Shown: positions 1-7,936 of the stretch, in pieces | Layout of the letters: every line of letters starts with the position of its first letter | Position numbering within the stretch: the stretch's first letter is position 1 | Assembly: GCF_002583555.1 (NCBI RefSeq) | Contig: NZ_BEGX01000155.1 | Span: forward strand, 119,453 to 183,452 | Source of the DNA: Pseudonocardia sp. N23 | GTDB lineage: Bacteria > Actinomycetota > Actinomycetes > Mycobacteriales > Pseudonocardiaceae | Direction: 5' to 3' | DNA: 64,000 nucleotides | Made by a program: the position numbers and the translations under genes | Notes under the pieces: generated by a model | What the model was told of the DNA's origin: nothing | The model's database searches: none | Seen by the model: the letters and a program-made list of their open reading frames with translations, nothing else

Positions 1-99
1 GACGAGCTCGGCTCGCCGGGTGGCGCGTCGAAGGTCGGCAAGGTGCAGCGGGACGCCGGCCCGGCCACCACGCTGGCGCCCCAGACCCACGACGAGTGA
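1..99 (+). CDS. fdxA: 7Fe/4Fe-type ferredoxin, C-terminal fragment
   Basis: The reading frame is open from the first base and ends at the TGA at 97-99, giving 32 residues. It contains the LGSPGGASKVGK stretch and the PPQ/APQ-like tail typical of the C-terminus of actinobacterial FdxA/FdxC ferredoxins, electron carriers with 3Fe-4S and 4Fe-4S clusters. The cluster-binding cysteines lie upstream of the window. The stop overlaps the GTG start of the aminotransferase by four bases, so the two are probably cotranscribed, as fdxC and Rv1178 are in mycobacteria. The call rests on a short tail and on context. Confidence 0.7.
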   Translation, partial: DELGSPGGASKVGKVQRDAGPATTLAPQTHDE

Positions 100-1214
100 G
101 CTCCGCGGGGACGGTCGACCGGACCGGCCTGCCCGACTTCCCGTGGGACTCCCTCGCCGGTGACCAGGAGCTGGCGCGGGCGCATCCCGACGGGATCGTG
201 GACCTGTCGATCGGTACGCCGGTCGACCCGGTCCCGGCCGTCGTGCGGGTTGCACTGACCGGTCCGGCCGCCGACATCCCGGGCTACCCGACGACGTACG
301 GGCCGGCCTCGCTGCGGGAGGCCATCGCGGCGTCCCTGAGCAGGCGGTTCGGCATCGCCGGGGCCGACCCGGCCGCCGTGCTGCCCACGATCGGCTCGAA
401 GGAGCTGATCGCGTGGTTGCCGACGCTGCTGGGCCTGGGCGCGGGCGACCTCGTCGTCATCCCGGAGCTGGCTTACCCGACCTACGAGGTGGGTGCCCGG
501 CTGGCGGGTGCCGATTTCGTCCGTTCCGACGGGTTGCTGGGCATCGGACCGCGTCGCACGGGCCTGGTGTGGCTGAACTCACCGTCGAACCCGACGGGGC
601 GCGTGCTGCCCGTCGACCATCTCCGCAAGGTGGTCGCGTGGGCCCGGGAGCGGGGCGCGGTCGTCGCGTCCGACGAGTGCTACCTGGGCCTGCCCGGTGT
701 GGCCGACCCGGCGCCGATCTCGGTGCTGCACCCCGACGTGTGCGACGGCGACCACACCGGCCTGCTGGCGGTGCACTCGCTGTCGAAGACGTCGAACCTC
801 GCCGGGTACCGGGCGGCGTTCGTGGCGGGCGACCCGGCTCTGGTGTCGCGGCTGCTGGAGATCCGCAAGCACGCAGGCCTGATCGTCCCGCATCCCGTGC
901 AGGCCGCGATGGCCGCGGCGGTGTCCGACGACGCGCACGTCGAGACGCAGCGTGCGATCTACGACGCGCGGCGCACCCGGCTGCGGGCGGCGCTCGAGTC
1001 GCGGGGCATGCGCGTCGAGCACTCCGAGGCCGGGCTGTACCTGTGGGCGACCGAGGGCCGCCCCGGCCGCGCCACCGTCCACGACCTGGCCGAACAGGGT
1101 GTCCTGGTGGCCCCCGGCGAGTTCTACGGGCCCGCCGGGAACGACTTCGTGCGGGTCGCGCTGAGCGCGAGCGACGAGCGGATCGACGCCGCGGTGGAGC
1201 GCCTGACCCGGTGA
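96..1214 (+). CDS. dapC: succinyldiaminopimelate transaminase (DapC-type aminotransferase)
   Basis: A 372-residue fold-type I PLP aminotransferase. It should convert N-succinyl-2-amino-6-ketopimelate to N-succinyl-LL-diaminopimelate in the lysine and peptidoglycan precursor pathway. Visible features are the N-terminal DLSIGTPVDP segment, the NSPSNPTG motif, SDECY with the PLP-contacting Asp and Tyr, and SLSKTSNLAGYR with the Schiff-base Lys at residue 231. The GTG start overlaps the ferredoxin stop. The same-pathway genes dapD and dapE lie just downstream, which supports the substrate. A related actinobacterial aminotransferase with another substrate cannot be excluded from sequence alone. 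Confidence 0.87.
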   Translation: MSSAGTVDRTGLPDFPWDSLAGDQELARAHPDGIVDLSIGTPVDPVPAVVRVALTGPAADIPGYPTTYGPASLREAIAASLSRRFGIAGADPAAVLPTIGSKELIAWLPTLLGLGAGDLVVIPELAYPTYEVGARLAGADFVRSDGLLGIGPRRTGLVWLNSPSNPTGRVLPVDHLRKVVAWARERGAVVASDECYLGLPGVADPAPISVLHPDVCDGDHTGLLAVHSLSKTSNLAGYRAAFVAGDPALVSRLLEIRKHAGLIVPHPVQAAMAAAVSDDAHVETQRAIYDARRTRLRAALESRGMRVEHSEAGLYLWATEGRPGRATVHDLAEQGVLVAPGEFYGPAGNDFVRVALSASDERIDAAVERLTR

Positions 1215-1224
1215 GGCGGATGCG

Positions 1225-2454
1225 GTGAAGGGCGCCGGACCCGCAACGACGCGGGTGGGTGCGGGAGTCGTCCTGCTGGGGGTCCTGGCGGTCGCGGCCA
1301 ACCTGCGCGCGTCCCTCGCCGGGTACCCGCCGCTGATCGAGAGCGTCCGCGACGACCTGGGTGTCGGCGCGTCCGCGGCAGGGCTCGTGCAGTCCGGCGC
1401 CATCCTGATGATGGCCGTCGGCTCCTTCGCCGGGCCGGCCGTGAGTGCCCGCACCGGCCGGGAACGTGGACTGGGATGGTCGGTCGCGCTGATCGCGGCG
1501 GGCAGCCTGCTGCGTGCGCTGCCCACGTTGGCGACGCTGATCGTCGCGAGCCTGCTCGTCGGGCTGGGCATCGGGCTCGCCGGGGTGCAGCTCACCGGGG
1601 TGGTGAAGCACCACCTGGCCGCGCGGGCCGGGGCGGTGACCGGCGGCTACGTCGTGTCGATGATGGTGGGCGCGACGGTCGCGTCGGCCATCGCGGTGCC
1701 GCTTGCGGTGGGCCTCGGTGGCTGGTCGTGGTCGATGGCGGTGTGGACGGTCCCGGCGGTCCTCGCCTTCGTCGTGTGGATGCCGATCGCCCGGCGCATC
1801 TCCGAACCCGCGGAGCCCGCGGCGACGCTCGCGCTGCCGTGGCGCGATGCGTTCGCCCGTCGCTGCGCCTGCTACCAGGCCGGCACGTCGACGATGTTCT
1901 ACGGCTGGATCACCTGGCTCGCGCCGTACTACGAGAGCCAGGGCTGGAGTGCGCAGCGGGCCGGGGTGCTGCTGGCGGCGTGGAGCATCACCCAGATCCC
2001 CGCCGCGCTCCTGGTCCCCGCGCTGGCCGAGCGGCACCGCCGGTGGCGGTTCTGGGCGACGACGACGGTCACGTGTGGCATCGCGGGCACGGTCGGCGCG
2101 ATGCTGCTGCCGGAGCCGCCCGGCGTGGGGCCGTGGGGCTGGGCGGTGCTGATGGGTGTCGGGATGGGCGCCGGTTTCCCGCTGGGGCTCGCCGTCATCG
2201 CCTGGCGCACCCCCGACGGCCACGCGAGCGCCACGGTGAGCGGGCTGGCCCTCGGCGTGGGGTACGTGGCAGCAGGGCTCGCGCCGCTGCTCATGGGCCT
2301 GCTCATCGACCTCACCGGCGGCTACCGGGCGGCCATCGCCGTCCTCGTCGCGGGTGGCCTGCTGCAGGCGGGCTCGATCTGGCGGATCGGCGACGAGCCG
2401 CGACCCGCCGCCGTCAGGCCGCCGGGCGACCCAGCGTCGCGGCCCGGTCCCTGA
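1225..2454 (+). CDS. MFS transporter, CynX/NimT-like
   Basis: A 409-residue membrane protein with about twelve hydrophobic segments, beginning VLLGVLAVAANLRASLAGYPPL. The NLR-near-helix-1 pattern and the SAxGLxxSG segment resemble the CynX/NimT (cyanate / 2-nitroimidazole) branch of the major facilitator superfamily. It starts 10 bases after dapC and is probably cotranscribed with it. Substrate cannot be assigned. The last 41 bases overlap the 3' end of the convergent CHAD gene, so the two C-termini are encoded antisense to each other. Confidence 0.85.
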   Translation: MKGAGPATTRVGAGVVLLGVLAVAANLRASLAGYPPLIESVRDDLGVGASAAGLVQSGAILMMAVGSFAGPAVSARTGRERGLGWSVALIAAGSLLRALPTLATLIVASLLVGLGIGLAGVQLTGVVKHHLAARAGAVTGGYVVSMMVGATVASAIAVPLAVGLGGWSWSMAVWTVPAVLAFVVWMPIARRISEPAEPAATLALPWRDAFARRCACYQAGTSTMFYGWITWLAPYYESQGWSAQRAGVLLAAWSITQIPAALLVPALAERHRRWRFWATTTVTCGIAGTVGAMLLPEPPGVGPWGWAVLMGVGMGAGFPLGLAVIAWRTPDGHASATVSGLALGVGYVAAGLAPLLMGLLIDLTGGYRAAIAVLVAGGLLQAGSIWRIGDEPRPAAVRPPGDPASRPGP

Positions 2455-3424
2455 CCGCGACCCACGCGTCCCACCACTCGGCGCGCTTCGCCTCGGCGCG
2501 GTGCCGCTCCCGTTCCACGAGCCGGCCGGCGACGAACACGACGTAGGCGTCGAGCTCGCCGACCTCCCCGTCGGCGTCCGGGCGTTCACCGAGCGCGTCG
2601 AGCAGCTCGCGGATGCGCTGCTCGGCCACGCACGCGTCCTGGTGGTCGCCCAGGACCTCCTGGAGGCCGGCCGTGGCCGACATGAGCAGCTTGACCTGTT
2701 TGCCCTGGGTGGTGCCACGAAGGCTCGGCTCGACCAGCTCGCCGGTGTAGCGGACCCGCTTGCCCAGGATGCGCAGCTCGTGCAGGGTCGCGTCCACGGG
2801 GTCGGGACCGGCGTTCTTCACCGCGCGCGCGAGCTTGCGCGCCTCGGTGCGGACGAGGTCGATCAGGGCGGGCTGCTGCGCCATCGCCGACGCCGTCGGC
2901 AGGGGCAGCCGCACCGCGTCGGCGATGCGCTCCAGCAGGGCGCTGTAACGGGGGGCGTCGAGGGCGGCGAGCATCTCGGCGCGGGCCTGCTCACGTTCGC
3001 GCTCCAGCTCGGCGACCAGCACGCCGCCGGCCTCCTCCTCGGCCTGCGGCAGCGTCGCCACCTCGCCGCGCAGCCGCAGCAGCATGACGTCGAGGTCGCG
3101 GACGGGGCCCAGGGCGCCGCCGAGCCAGCCCAGCTCGGCCCGCAGCGCGTCGGCCCACGGGGCGTCGAGCAGCGGGCGGGCCGACCGTAGCGCGGCCCGC
3201 ATGCGGCGCACCGACACCCGCATCTGGTGCAGGTCCTCGATGTCCTCGCCGCTGCGGGTCCCCTCGTCGTGGGAGATCAGGGCTCGCAGCCGGGTGTCGA
3301 GCGCGACGCGGACGTGATGGACCGGCGAGTCGCCGGGTGCGGCGACCAGCGGGTTCTGCGTCTCGAGCAGATGGGTCACGTCTGAACGGACCCGGGGAGT
3401 GGGACGCGTGGGAGCGGGCGACAC
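2414..3424 (-). CDS. CHAD domain protein
   Basis: A 336-residue helical protein. The LHQMRVSVRRMRAALRSARPLL segment and later RYTGELVEPSL and LQEVLGDHQDA are signatures of the CHAD domain, a conserved-histidine alpha-helical domain that binds polyphosphate. No CYTH/TTM phosphatase domain is fused. The GTG start at 3424 is preceded by TAGGGT (minus strand, 3438-3433) eight bases away with no ribosome site, so the transcript is probably leaderless. The likely role is association with polyphosphate granules. It overlaps the MFS gene at the 3' end. Confidence 0.88.
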   Translation of the reverse strand: MSPAPTRPTPRVRSDVTHLLETQNPLVAAPGDSPVHHVRVALDTRLRALISHDEGTRSGEDIEDLHQMRVSVRRMRAALRSARPLLDAPWADALRAELGWLGGALGPVRDLDVMLLRLRGEVATLPQAEEEAGGVLVAELEREREQARAEMLAALDAPRYSALLERIADAVRLPLPTASAMAQQPALIDLVRTEARKLARAVKNAGPDPVDATLHELRILGKRVRYTGELVEPSLRGTTQGKQVKLLMSATAGLQEVLGDHQDACVAEQRIRELLDALGERPDADGEVGELDAYVVFVAGRLVERERHRAEAKRAEWWDAWVAVRDRAATLGRPAA

Positions 3425-3484
3425 GGGTGCAGACCCTAGAGGAACCGGATGAACGTGCCGGGACCGCTCCCGATCACCGTGGCG

Positions 3485-4420
3485 TCAGTTGGCGTGCAGG
3501 GCCGCGTTGAGGGTGATGCCCTCGCCGGTGCGCAGCAGGGCCTCGACGGCGCCGGTCTGCGAGTTGCGACGGAACAGCAGGCCGTCCTGCCCGGACAGGG
3601 TCCGCGCCGGGGTGACGGTGCCGTCGGGCAGCGAGACCTTCGTGCCCGCGGTGATGTAGAGCCCGGACTCGACGACGCAGTCGGCGCCGAGCGAGATGCC
3701 GATGCCCGCGTTGGCGCCGATCAGGCAGCGCTCGCCGACGGAGATGACCTGCTTGCCGCCGCCCGAGAGCGTGCCCATCGTCGACGCGCCACCGCCGAGG
3801 TCGGCGCCCTCACCCAGGACGACGCCCGCGGAGATCCGGCCCTCGACCATCGACGCGCCCAGCGTGCCCGCGTTGTAGTTGACGAACCCCTCGTGCATGA
3901 CCGTGGTGCCCTCGGCCAGGTGCGCGCCGAGGCGGACGCGGTCGGCGTCGGCGATCCGCACCCCCGGCGGGACGATGTAGTCGACCATCCGCGGGAACTT
4001 GTCCACGCTGTACACGGTGACCGGGCCGCGGGCCCGCAGCCGCGCCCGGACGGCCTCGAACCCCTTGGGCATGCAGGGGCCGTGGTTGGTCCACACGACG
4101 TTGGCGAGCAGCCCGAACACACCCTCGAGGTTGACCTCGTGCGGGCGGACCAGCCGCCACGACAGCAGGTGCAGCCGCAGGTAGACGTCGGCCGCGTCGA
4201 CCGGTGCGTCGGCCAGCGACCCGATCGTCGTGCGCACGACCGTGACCGTGACGCCGCGGGCGTCGTCGTCGCCGGCGACCGGCGCGAGGTCGGCGGTGGT
4301 GTCGGGGGCGTCCGCACCCAGCGCCGGTGCCGGGTACCAGACGTCGAGGACGGTCCCGTCGCTCGTGACGGTGGCCAGGCCCGTGCCGGACGCGCTCTCG
4401 GTGCGGAATGCGGTGCTCAC
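3485..4420 (-). CDS. dapD: tetrahydrodipicolinate N-succinyltransferase
   Basis: A 311-residue protein matching the actinobacterial DapD type (Rv1201c-like), which succinylates tetrahydrodipicolinate using succinyl-CoA in lysine/diaminopimelate synthesis. The central part shows the left-handed parallel beta-helix hexapeptide pattern (GVRIADADRVRLGAHLAEGT, GASMVEGRISAGVVLGEGAD, GERCLIGANAGIGISLG). The GTG start at 4420 follows TACCGT (4432-4427, minus strand) by six bases, so it is probably leaderless. It is transcribed divergently from dapE, with an inverted repeat in the space between them. Confidence 0.95.
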   Translation of the reverse strand: MSTAFRTESASGTGLATVTSDGTVLDVWYPAPALGADAPDTTADLAPVAGDDDARGVTVTVVRTTIGSLADAPVDAADVYLRLHLLSWRLVRPHEVNLEGVFGLLANVVWTNHGPCMPKGFEAVRARLRARGPVTVYSVDKFPRMVDYIVPPGVRIADADRVRLGAHLAEGTTVMHEGFVNYNAGTLGASMVEGRISAGVVLGEGADLGGGASTMGTLSGGGKQVISVGERCLIGANAGIGISLGADCVVESGLYITAGTKVSLPDGTVTPARTLSGQDGLLFRRNSQTGAVEALLRTGEGITLNAALHAN

Positions 4421-4470
4421 CCCCCAACGGTAGCCGCTCCCGGCCCGGCGGCGGCAGTCCGCCCCGTGAT

Positions 4471-4523
4471 TGCAGGAACGGCACTTTCCCGCAACTGAGC
4501 TGCGGGAAAGTGCCCTTCCTGCA
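4471..4523. repeat. intergenic inverted repeat, family A copy 1
   Basis: Two 23-base arms (4471-4493 and 4501-4523) pair with a single mismatch around a 7-base loop; the left arm reads TGCAGGAACGGCACTTTCCC plus GCA. It sits between divergent dapD and dapE, so it is not a transcription terminator for either. The right arm ends 17 bases before the presumed dapE -10 hexamer and so overlaps the -35 position. A close relative lies at 25013-25066. Confidence 0.85.
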
Positions 4524-4554
4524 CGATGGCGAGCGCCCGGTACCGTCCCCGGGC

Positions 4555-5631
4555 GTGACGACCACCGCCCCCGCGCTCGACCTCACCGCCGATCCCGTCG
4601 CGCTCGCCGCCGCGCTCGTCGACGTCCCCAGCGTCTCCGGCGACGAGGGTGTGCTGGCCGACGCGATCGAGCACGCGCTGCGGACGCAGGCCCCGCACCT
4701 GGAGGTCGTCCGCTCGGGTGCGGCGGTGCTCGCCCGCACGAACCTCGGCCGCGCGCGCCGGGTCCTGCTCGCCGGGCACATCGACACCGTCCCGATCGCC
4801 GACAACGTGCCCTCACACCGCGACGGCGACCTCCTCTACGGCTGCGGCACGTCGGACATGAAGGCGGGCGACGCCGTCATCGCGCACCTCGCCGTCACGC
4901 TCACCGAACCGGTCCACGACCTCACCGTCGTGTTCTACGACTGCGAGGAGATCGAGGCCACGCGCAACGGGCTGGGCCGCATCGAGCGCGAGCTGCCCGA
5001 CTGGCTGCGGGCCGACCTCGCCATCCTGGGCGAGCCCACCGACGGCATGGTCGAGGCGGGCTGCCAGGGCACCCTGCGCGCGGAGGTCCGCACCATCGGG
5101 CGGCGCGCGCACTCGGCCCGGTCCTGGCTGGGGGACAACGCCATCCACCGCGCCGGCGAGGTGCTGGCGCGGCTGGCCGCCTACAGCCCGCGCCGCGTCG
5201 ACATCGACGGCTGCGAGTACCGCGAGGGTCTCCAGGCGGTCAAGGTCACCGGCGGTGTGGCGGGCAACGTCGTGCCCGACGAGGCCGTCGTCACCGTCAA
5301 CTTCCGCTACGCCCCCGACCGCTCCGCCGACACCGCCGTCGCCCACGTCCGCGAGGTCCTCGACGGCTTCGACGTGACGGTCACCGATCTGTCGCCCGGC
5401 GCGCTGCCCGGGCTCGCGGCCCCTGCGGCACAGGAGTTCCTGGCCGCGACGGGCGCCACCCCGCGCGCCAAGTACGGCTGGACCGACGTCTCCCGTTTCG
5501 CCGCCCTGGGCATCCCCGCGATCAACTACGGCCCCGGCGACCCGAACCTCGCCCACACCCGCGAGGAGCACGTCGACGTCACCCGCATCACCGACGCCAC
5601 CGAGATCCTCCGCCGGTTCCTGACCGACTGA
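4555..5631 (+). CDS. dapE: succinyl-diaminopimelate desuccinylase
   Basis: A 358-residue M20-family zinc peptidase that releases succinate from N-succinyl-LL-diaminopimelate. Metal and catalytic motifs are present: GHIDTVP (His and catalytic Asp), GTSDMKAG (bridging Asp), CEEIEA (catalytic Glu-Glu), LGEPT and the C-terminal HTREEH. I chose the GTG at 4555 because TACCGT (4541-4546) lies eight bases upstream, giving a leaderless start, and because the upstream in-frame extension would run through the intergenic inverted repeat. Divergent from dapD. Confidence 0.93.
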   Translation: MTTTAPALDLTADPVALAAALVDVPSVSGDEGVLADAIEHALRTQAPHLEVVRSGAAVLARTNLGRARRVLLAGHIDTVPIADNVPSHRDGDLLYGCGTSDMKAGDAVIAHLAVTLTEPVHDLTVVFYDCEEIEATRNGLGRIERELPDWLRADLAILGEPTDGMVEAGCQGTLRAEVRTIGRRAHSARSWLGDNAIHRAGEVLARLAAYSPRRVDIDGCEYREGLQAVKVTGGVAGNVVPDEAVVTVNFRYAPDRSADTAVAHVREVLDGFDVTVTDLSPGALPGLAAPAAQEFLAATGATPRAKYGWTDVSRFAALGIPAINYGPGDPNLAHTREEHVDVTRITDATEILRRFLTD

Positions 5632-5697
5632 CACGCGTTCACCCGGAGGTCGCCGCGTCGTCGATCGGGTGGGCCCGCGCGTCCGTATCGTGGCCTG

Positions 5698-6462
5698 ATG
5701 ACAGCAAGTGGGGGACGACGACCCGAGGAGAAGCAGCGCGGCCCGGTGGTCCTGCGCGGCGAGCACCGCAACGAGGCCACCACCACCGACCAGCGGCTGC
5801 TCGACTCCCGCGGACCGTCCGACTGGGTGCACACCGACCCGTGGCGGGTGCTGCGGATACAGGCCGAGTTCGTCGAGGGCTTCGGCGCGCTGGCCGAGGT
5901 GCCCCGCGCCGTCACGGTGTTCGGCTCGGCCCGCACGCCGCGGGAGCACCCCGAGTACGAGCAGGGCCGCCAGCTCGGCAAGGCGCTGGCGGACAACGGG
6001 TTCGCCGTCATCACCGGCGGGGGGCCGGGGGTGATGGAGGCCGCGAACCGCGGCTGCAAGGACGCGGGCGGGTTCAGCGTCGGGCTGGGCATCGAGCTGC
6101 CGTTCGAGCAGGGCCTCAACGACTGGGTCGACCTCGGGATCAACTTCCGCTACTTCTTCGCACGCAAGACGATGTTCGTGAAGTACTCGCAGGCCTTCGT
6201 GTGCCTGCCCGGTGGGTTCGGCACGCTCGACGAGCTGTTCGAGGCCCTCACCCTGGTGCAGACGAAGAAGGTCACGAAGTTCCCCGTCGTGCTGCTCGGC
6301 GTCGACTACTGGAAGGGCCTCTACGACTGGATCGCGGGCGCGGTCCTCGACGGCGGCAAGGTCGGCGACAAGGACCTCACGCTGCTGCACCTCACCGACG
6401 ACGTCGACGACGCCGTGAAGGTCGTCCACGAGGCGTACCGGGCCTGGGAGGACGTGCACTGA
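5698..6462 (+). CDS. LOG-family (TIGR00730) protein, long form
   Basis: A 254-residue lysine-decarboxylase-like Rossmann protein with GGGPGVMEAANRG and PGGFGTLDELFE, the signature pair of the LOG family. Characterised members cleave cytokinin riboside 5'-monophosphates to free base and ribose 5-phosphate, or act on related nucleotides. The N-terminal ~60 residues are an extension relative to short LOG proteins. TATCGT at 5686-5691 lies six bases before the ATG, suggesting a leaderless start. The TGA overlaps the ATG of the next, shorter LOG paralogue, so the pair is cotranscribed. Physiological substrate is not known from sequence. Confidence 0.85.
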   Translation: MTASGGRRPEEKQRGPVVLRGEHRNEATTTDQRLLDSRGPSDWVHTDPWRVLRIQAEFVEGFGALAEVPRAVTVFGSARTPREHPEYEQGRQLGKALADNGFAVITGGGPGVMEAANRGCKDAGGFSVGLGIELPFEQGLNDWVDLGINFRYFFARKTMFVKYSQAFVCLPGGFGTLDELFEALTLVQTKKVTKFPVVLLGVDYWKGLYDWIAGAVLDGGKVGDKDLTLLHLTDDVDDAVKVVHEAYRAWEDVH

Positions 6463-7046
6463 TGCGGGACGTCACCGGCGCACGCTTCGGCGTCTGTGTG
6501 TACTGCGCGTCGTCGCTCTCGGTTCCGGACCGCTATGTGGAGCTGGCGACGGAGGTGGGCACCGCGATGGCCGTCCGGGGCTGGGACCTGGTCTCCGGCG
6601 GCGGGCGCGTCTCCATGATGGGCGCGGTCGCCGCCGCGGCCCGGGCGGGCGGGTCGCGCACCCTCGGGGTCATCCCGCGGGCACTGGTCGACCGGGAGGT
6701 GGCCGACACGGCCGCCGACGAGCTCGTCGTCACCGACACGATGCGCGAACGCAAGGCGCTGATGGAGGCCCACGCCGGGGCGTTCCTCGCCCTGCCGGGC
6801 GGTATCGGCACCTGCGAGGAGCTCTTCGAGGTCTGGACGTCGGCGACGCTGGGCATGCACGACAAGCCGGTCGTGCTGCTCGACCCCGACGGGCACTGGA
6901 CCGGGTTGCTCGACTGGGTCCGCGGCCTGGTCGACCGCGGCTTCGCCGGCCCTGCCGCGATGGAGAAGCTGGTCGTCGCCACGAAGGTGACCGACGCGCT
7001 GGACGCCTGCGCCCCACGGCCCGACGTGACAGCATCGGTGTCGTGA
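6462..7046 (+). CDS. LOG-family protein, short form (Rv1205-like)
   Basis: A 194-residue LOG protein that resembles M. tuberculosis Rv1205, which is reported to release cytokinins. Motifs seen are SGGGRVSMMGAVA, VTDTMRERKALM and PGGIGTCEELFE. Compared with the usual GGGxxGLMG the first loop reads GGGRVSMMG, as in Rv1205 (GGGHVSAMG from memory). The start is fixed by the one-base overlap of its ATG with the preceding TGA, and its own stop overlaps the folP2 GTG. The likely product is nucleotide 5'-monophosphate phosphoribohydrolase; plant-like cytokinin signalling is not implied. Confidence 0.87.
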   Translation: MRDVTGARFGVCVYCASSLSVPDRYVELATEVGTAMAVRGWDLVSGGGRVSMMGAVAAAARAGGSRTLGVIPRALVDREVADTAADELVVTDTMRERKALMEAHAGAFLALPGGIGTCEELFEVWTSATLGMHDKPVVLLDPDGHWTGLLDWVRGLVDRGFAGPAAMEKLVVATKVTDALDACAPRPDVTASVS

Positions 7047-7936
7047 CGATCGACGGCGTCGACACCCGTTCCGTGCTGCGCTTCGGTACCCGCACCGTCG
7101 CGGGGGACCGGGCCCTGGTGATGGCCATCGTGAACCGCACCCCGGACTCGTTCTACGACCGCGGGGCCACCTTCTCCGACGACGCGGCGATGGCCGCGGT
7201 CGACCGGGCGGTGGCCGAGGGCGCCGATGTCATCGACATCGGAGGGGTCAAGGCCGGGCCGGGCCCCGACGTCGACGTCGGCGAGGAGATCCGCCGCGTC
7301 GTCCCGTTCGTCGTGGCCGTGCGCGACCGCCACCCCGACGTCGTGATCAGCGTCGACACGTGGCGCGGGGAGGTCGGGCGGCTCGTCGTGGCGGAGGGCG
7401 CCGACCTGCTCAACGACACCTGGAGCGGCGCCGACCCCACCCTCGCCGAGGTCGCGGCGGCCACCGGCGCGGGCATCGTGTGCTCGCACACCGGCAAGGC
7501 GGTGCCGCGGCTGCGGCCGCACCGGGTCCGCTACGCCGACGTCGTCACCGACGTCGTCGAGGAGGTGACCGGGCAGGCGGAACGGCTCGTCGCGATGGGG
7601 GTGCCGCGCGAGGGCATCCTCGTCGACCCCACGCACGACTTCGGCAAGAACACCTTCCACGGCCTCGCCCTGCTGCGCCGCCTCGACGAGCTGGTCGCGA
7701 CGGGATGGCCGGTGCTGATGGCGTTGTCCAACAAGGACTTCGTGGGGGAGACGCTCGGGGTCGCCGAGGTCACCGAGCGGCTGGAGGGCACACTCGCGGC
7801 CACCGCGCTCGCCGCCGCCGCGGGGGCGCGGATGTTCCGGGCACACGAGGTCGCGGCCACCCGGCGCGTCGTGGAGATGGTCGCGGCGATCGCGGGGACG
7901 CGGCCGCCGGCCCGGACCGTCAGGGCGCTCGCATGA
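7043..7936 (+). CDS. folP2: dihydropteroate synthase-like protein FolP2
   Basis: A 297-residue TIM-barrel protein of the dihydropteroate synthase family, matching the mycobacterial FolP2 branch. The canonical pterin and phosphate loops are altered: DIGGVKAGPG replaces DIGGESTRPG, and SNKDFVGE replaces the SRKSFIG-type motif; VNRTPDSF and DPTHDFGK are partly kept. FolP2 of mycobacteria is reported not to substitute for true FolP1, so folate synthesis should not be assumed. It is translationally coupled on both sides (GTGA with the LOG gene, ATGA with gpgS), linking it to glucosylglycerate synthesis. Confidence 0.85.
   Translation: MTIDGVDTRSVLRFGTRTVAGDRALVMAIVNRTPDSFYDRGATFSDDAAMAAVDRAVAEGADVIDIGGVKAGPGPDVDVGEEIRRVVPFVVAVRDRHPDVVISVDTWRGEVGRLVVAEGADLLNDTWSGADPTLAEVAAATGAGIVCSHTGKAVPRLRPHRVRYADVVTDVVEEVTGQAERLVAMGVPREGILVDPTHDFGKNTFHGLALLRRLDELVATGWPVLMALSNKDFVGETLGVAEVTERLEGTLAATALAAAAGARMFRAHEVAATRRVVEMVAAIAGTRPPARTVRALA

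Noticed and set aside
457..2718. 753-residue minus-strand open frame
   Set aside because: Arg/His/Pro-rich shadow antisense to dapC and the MFS gene, with no domain pattern. Third-position GC bias explains its length.
4471..4523. Hairpin read as a transcription terminator
   Set aside because: Both neighbours are transcribed away from it, so it cannot end either. Kept as a repeat element.
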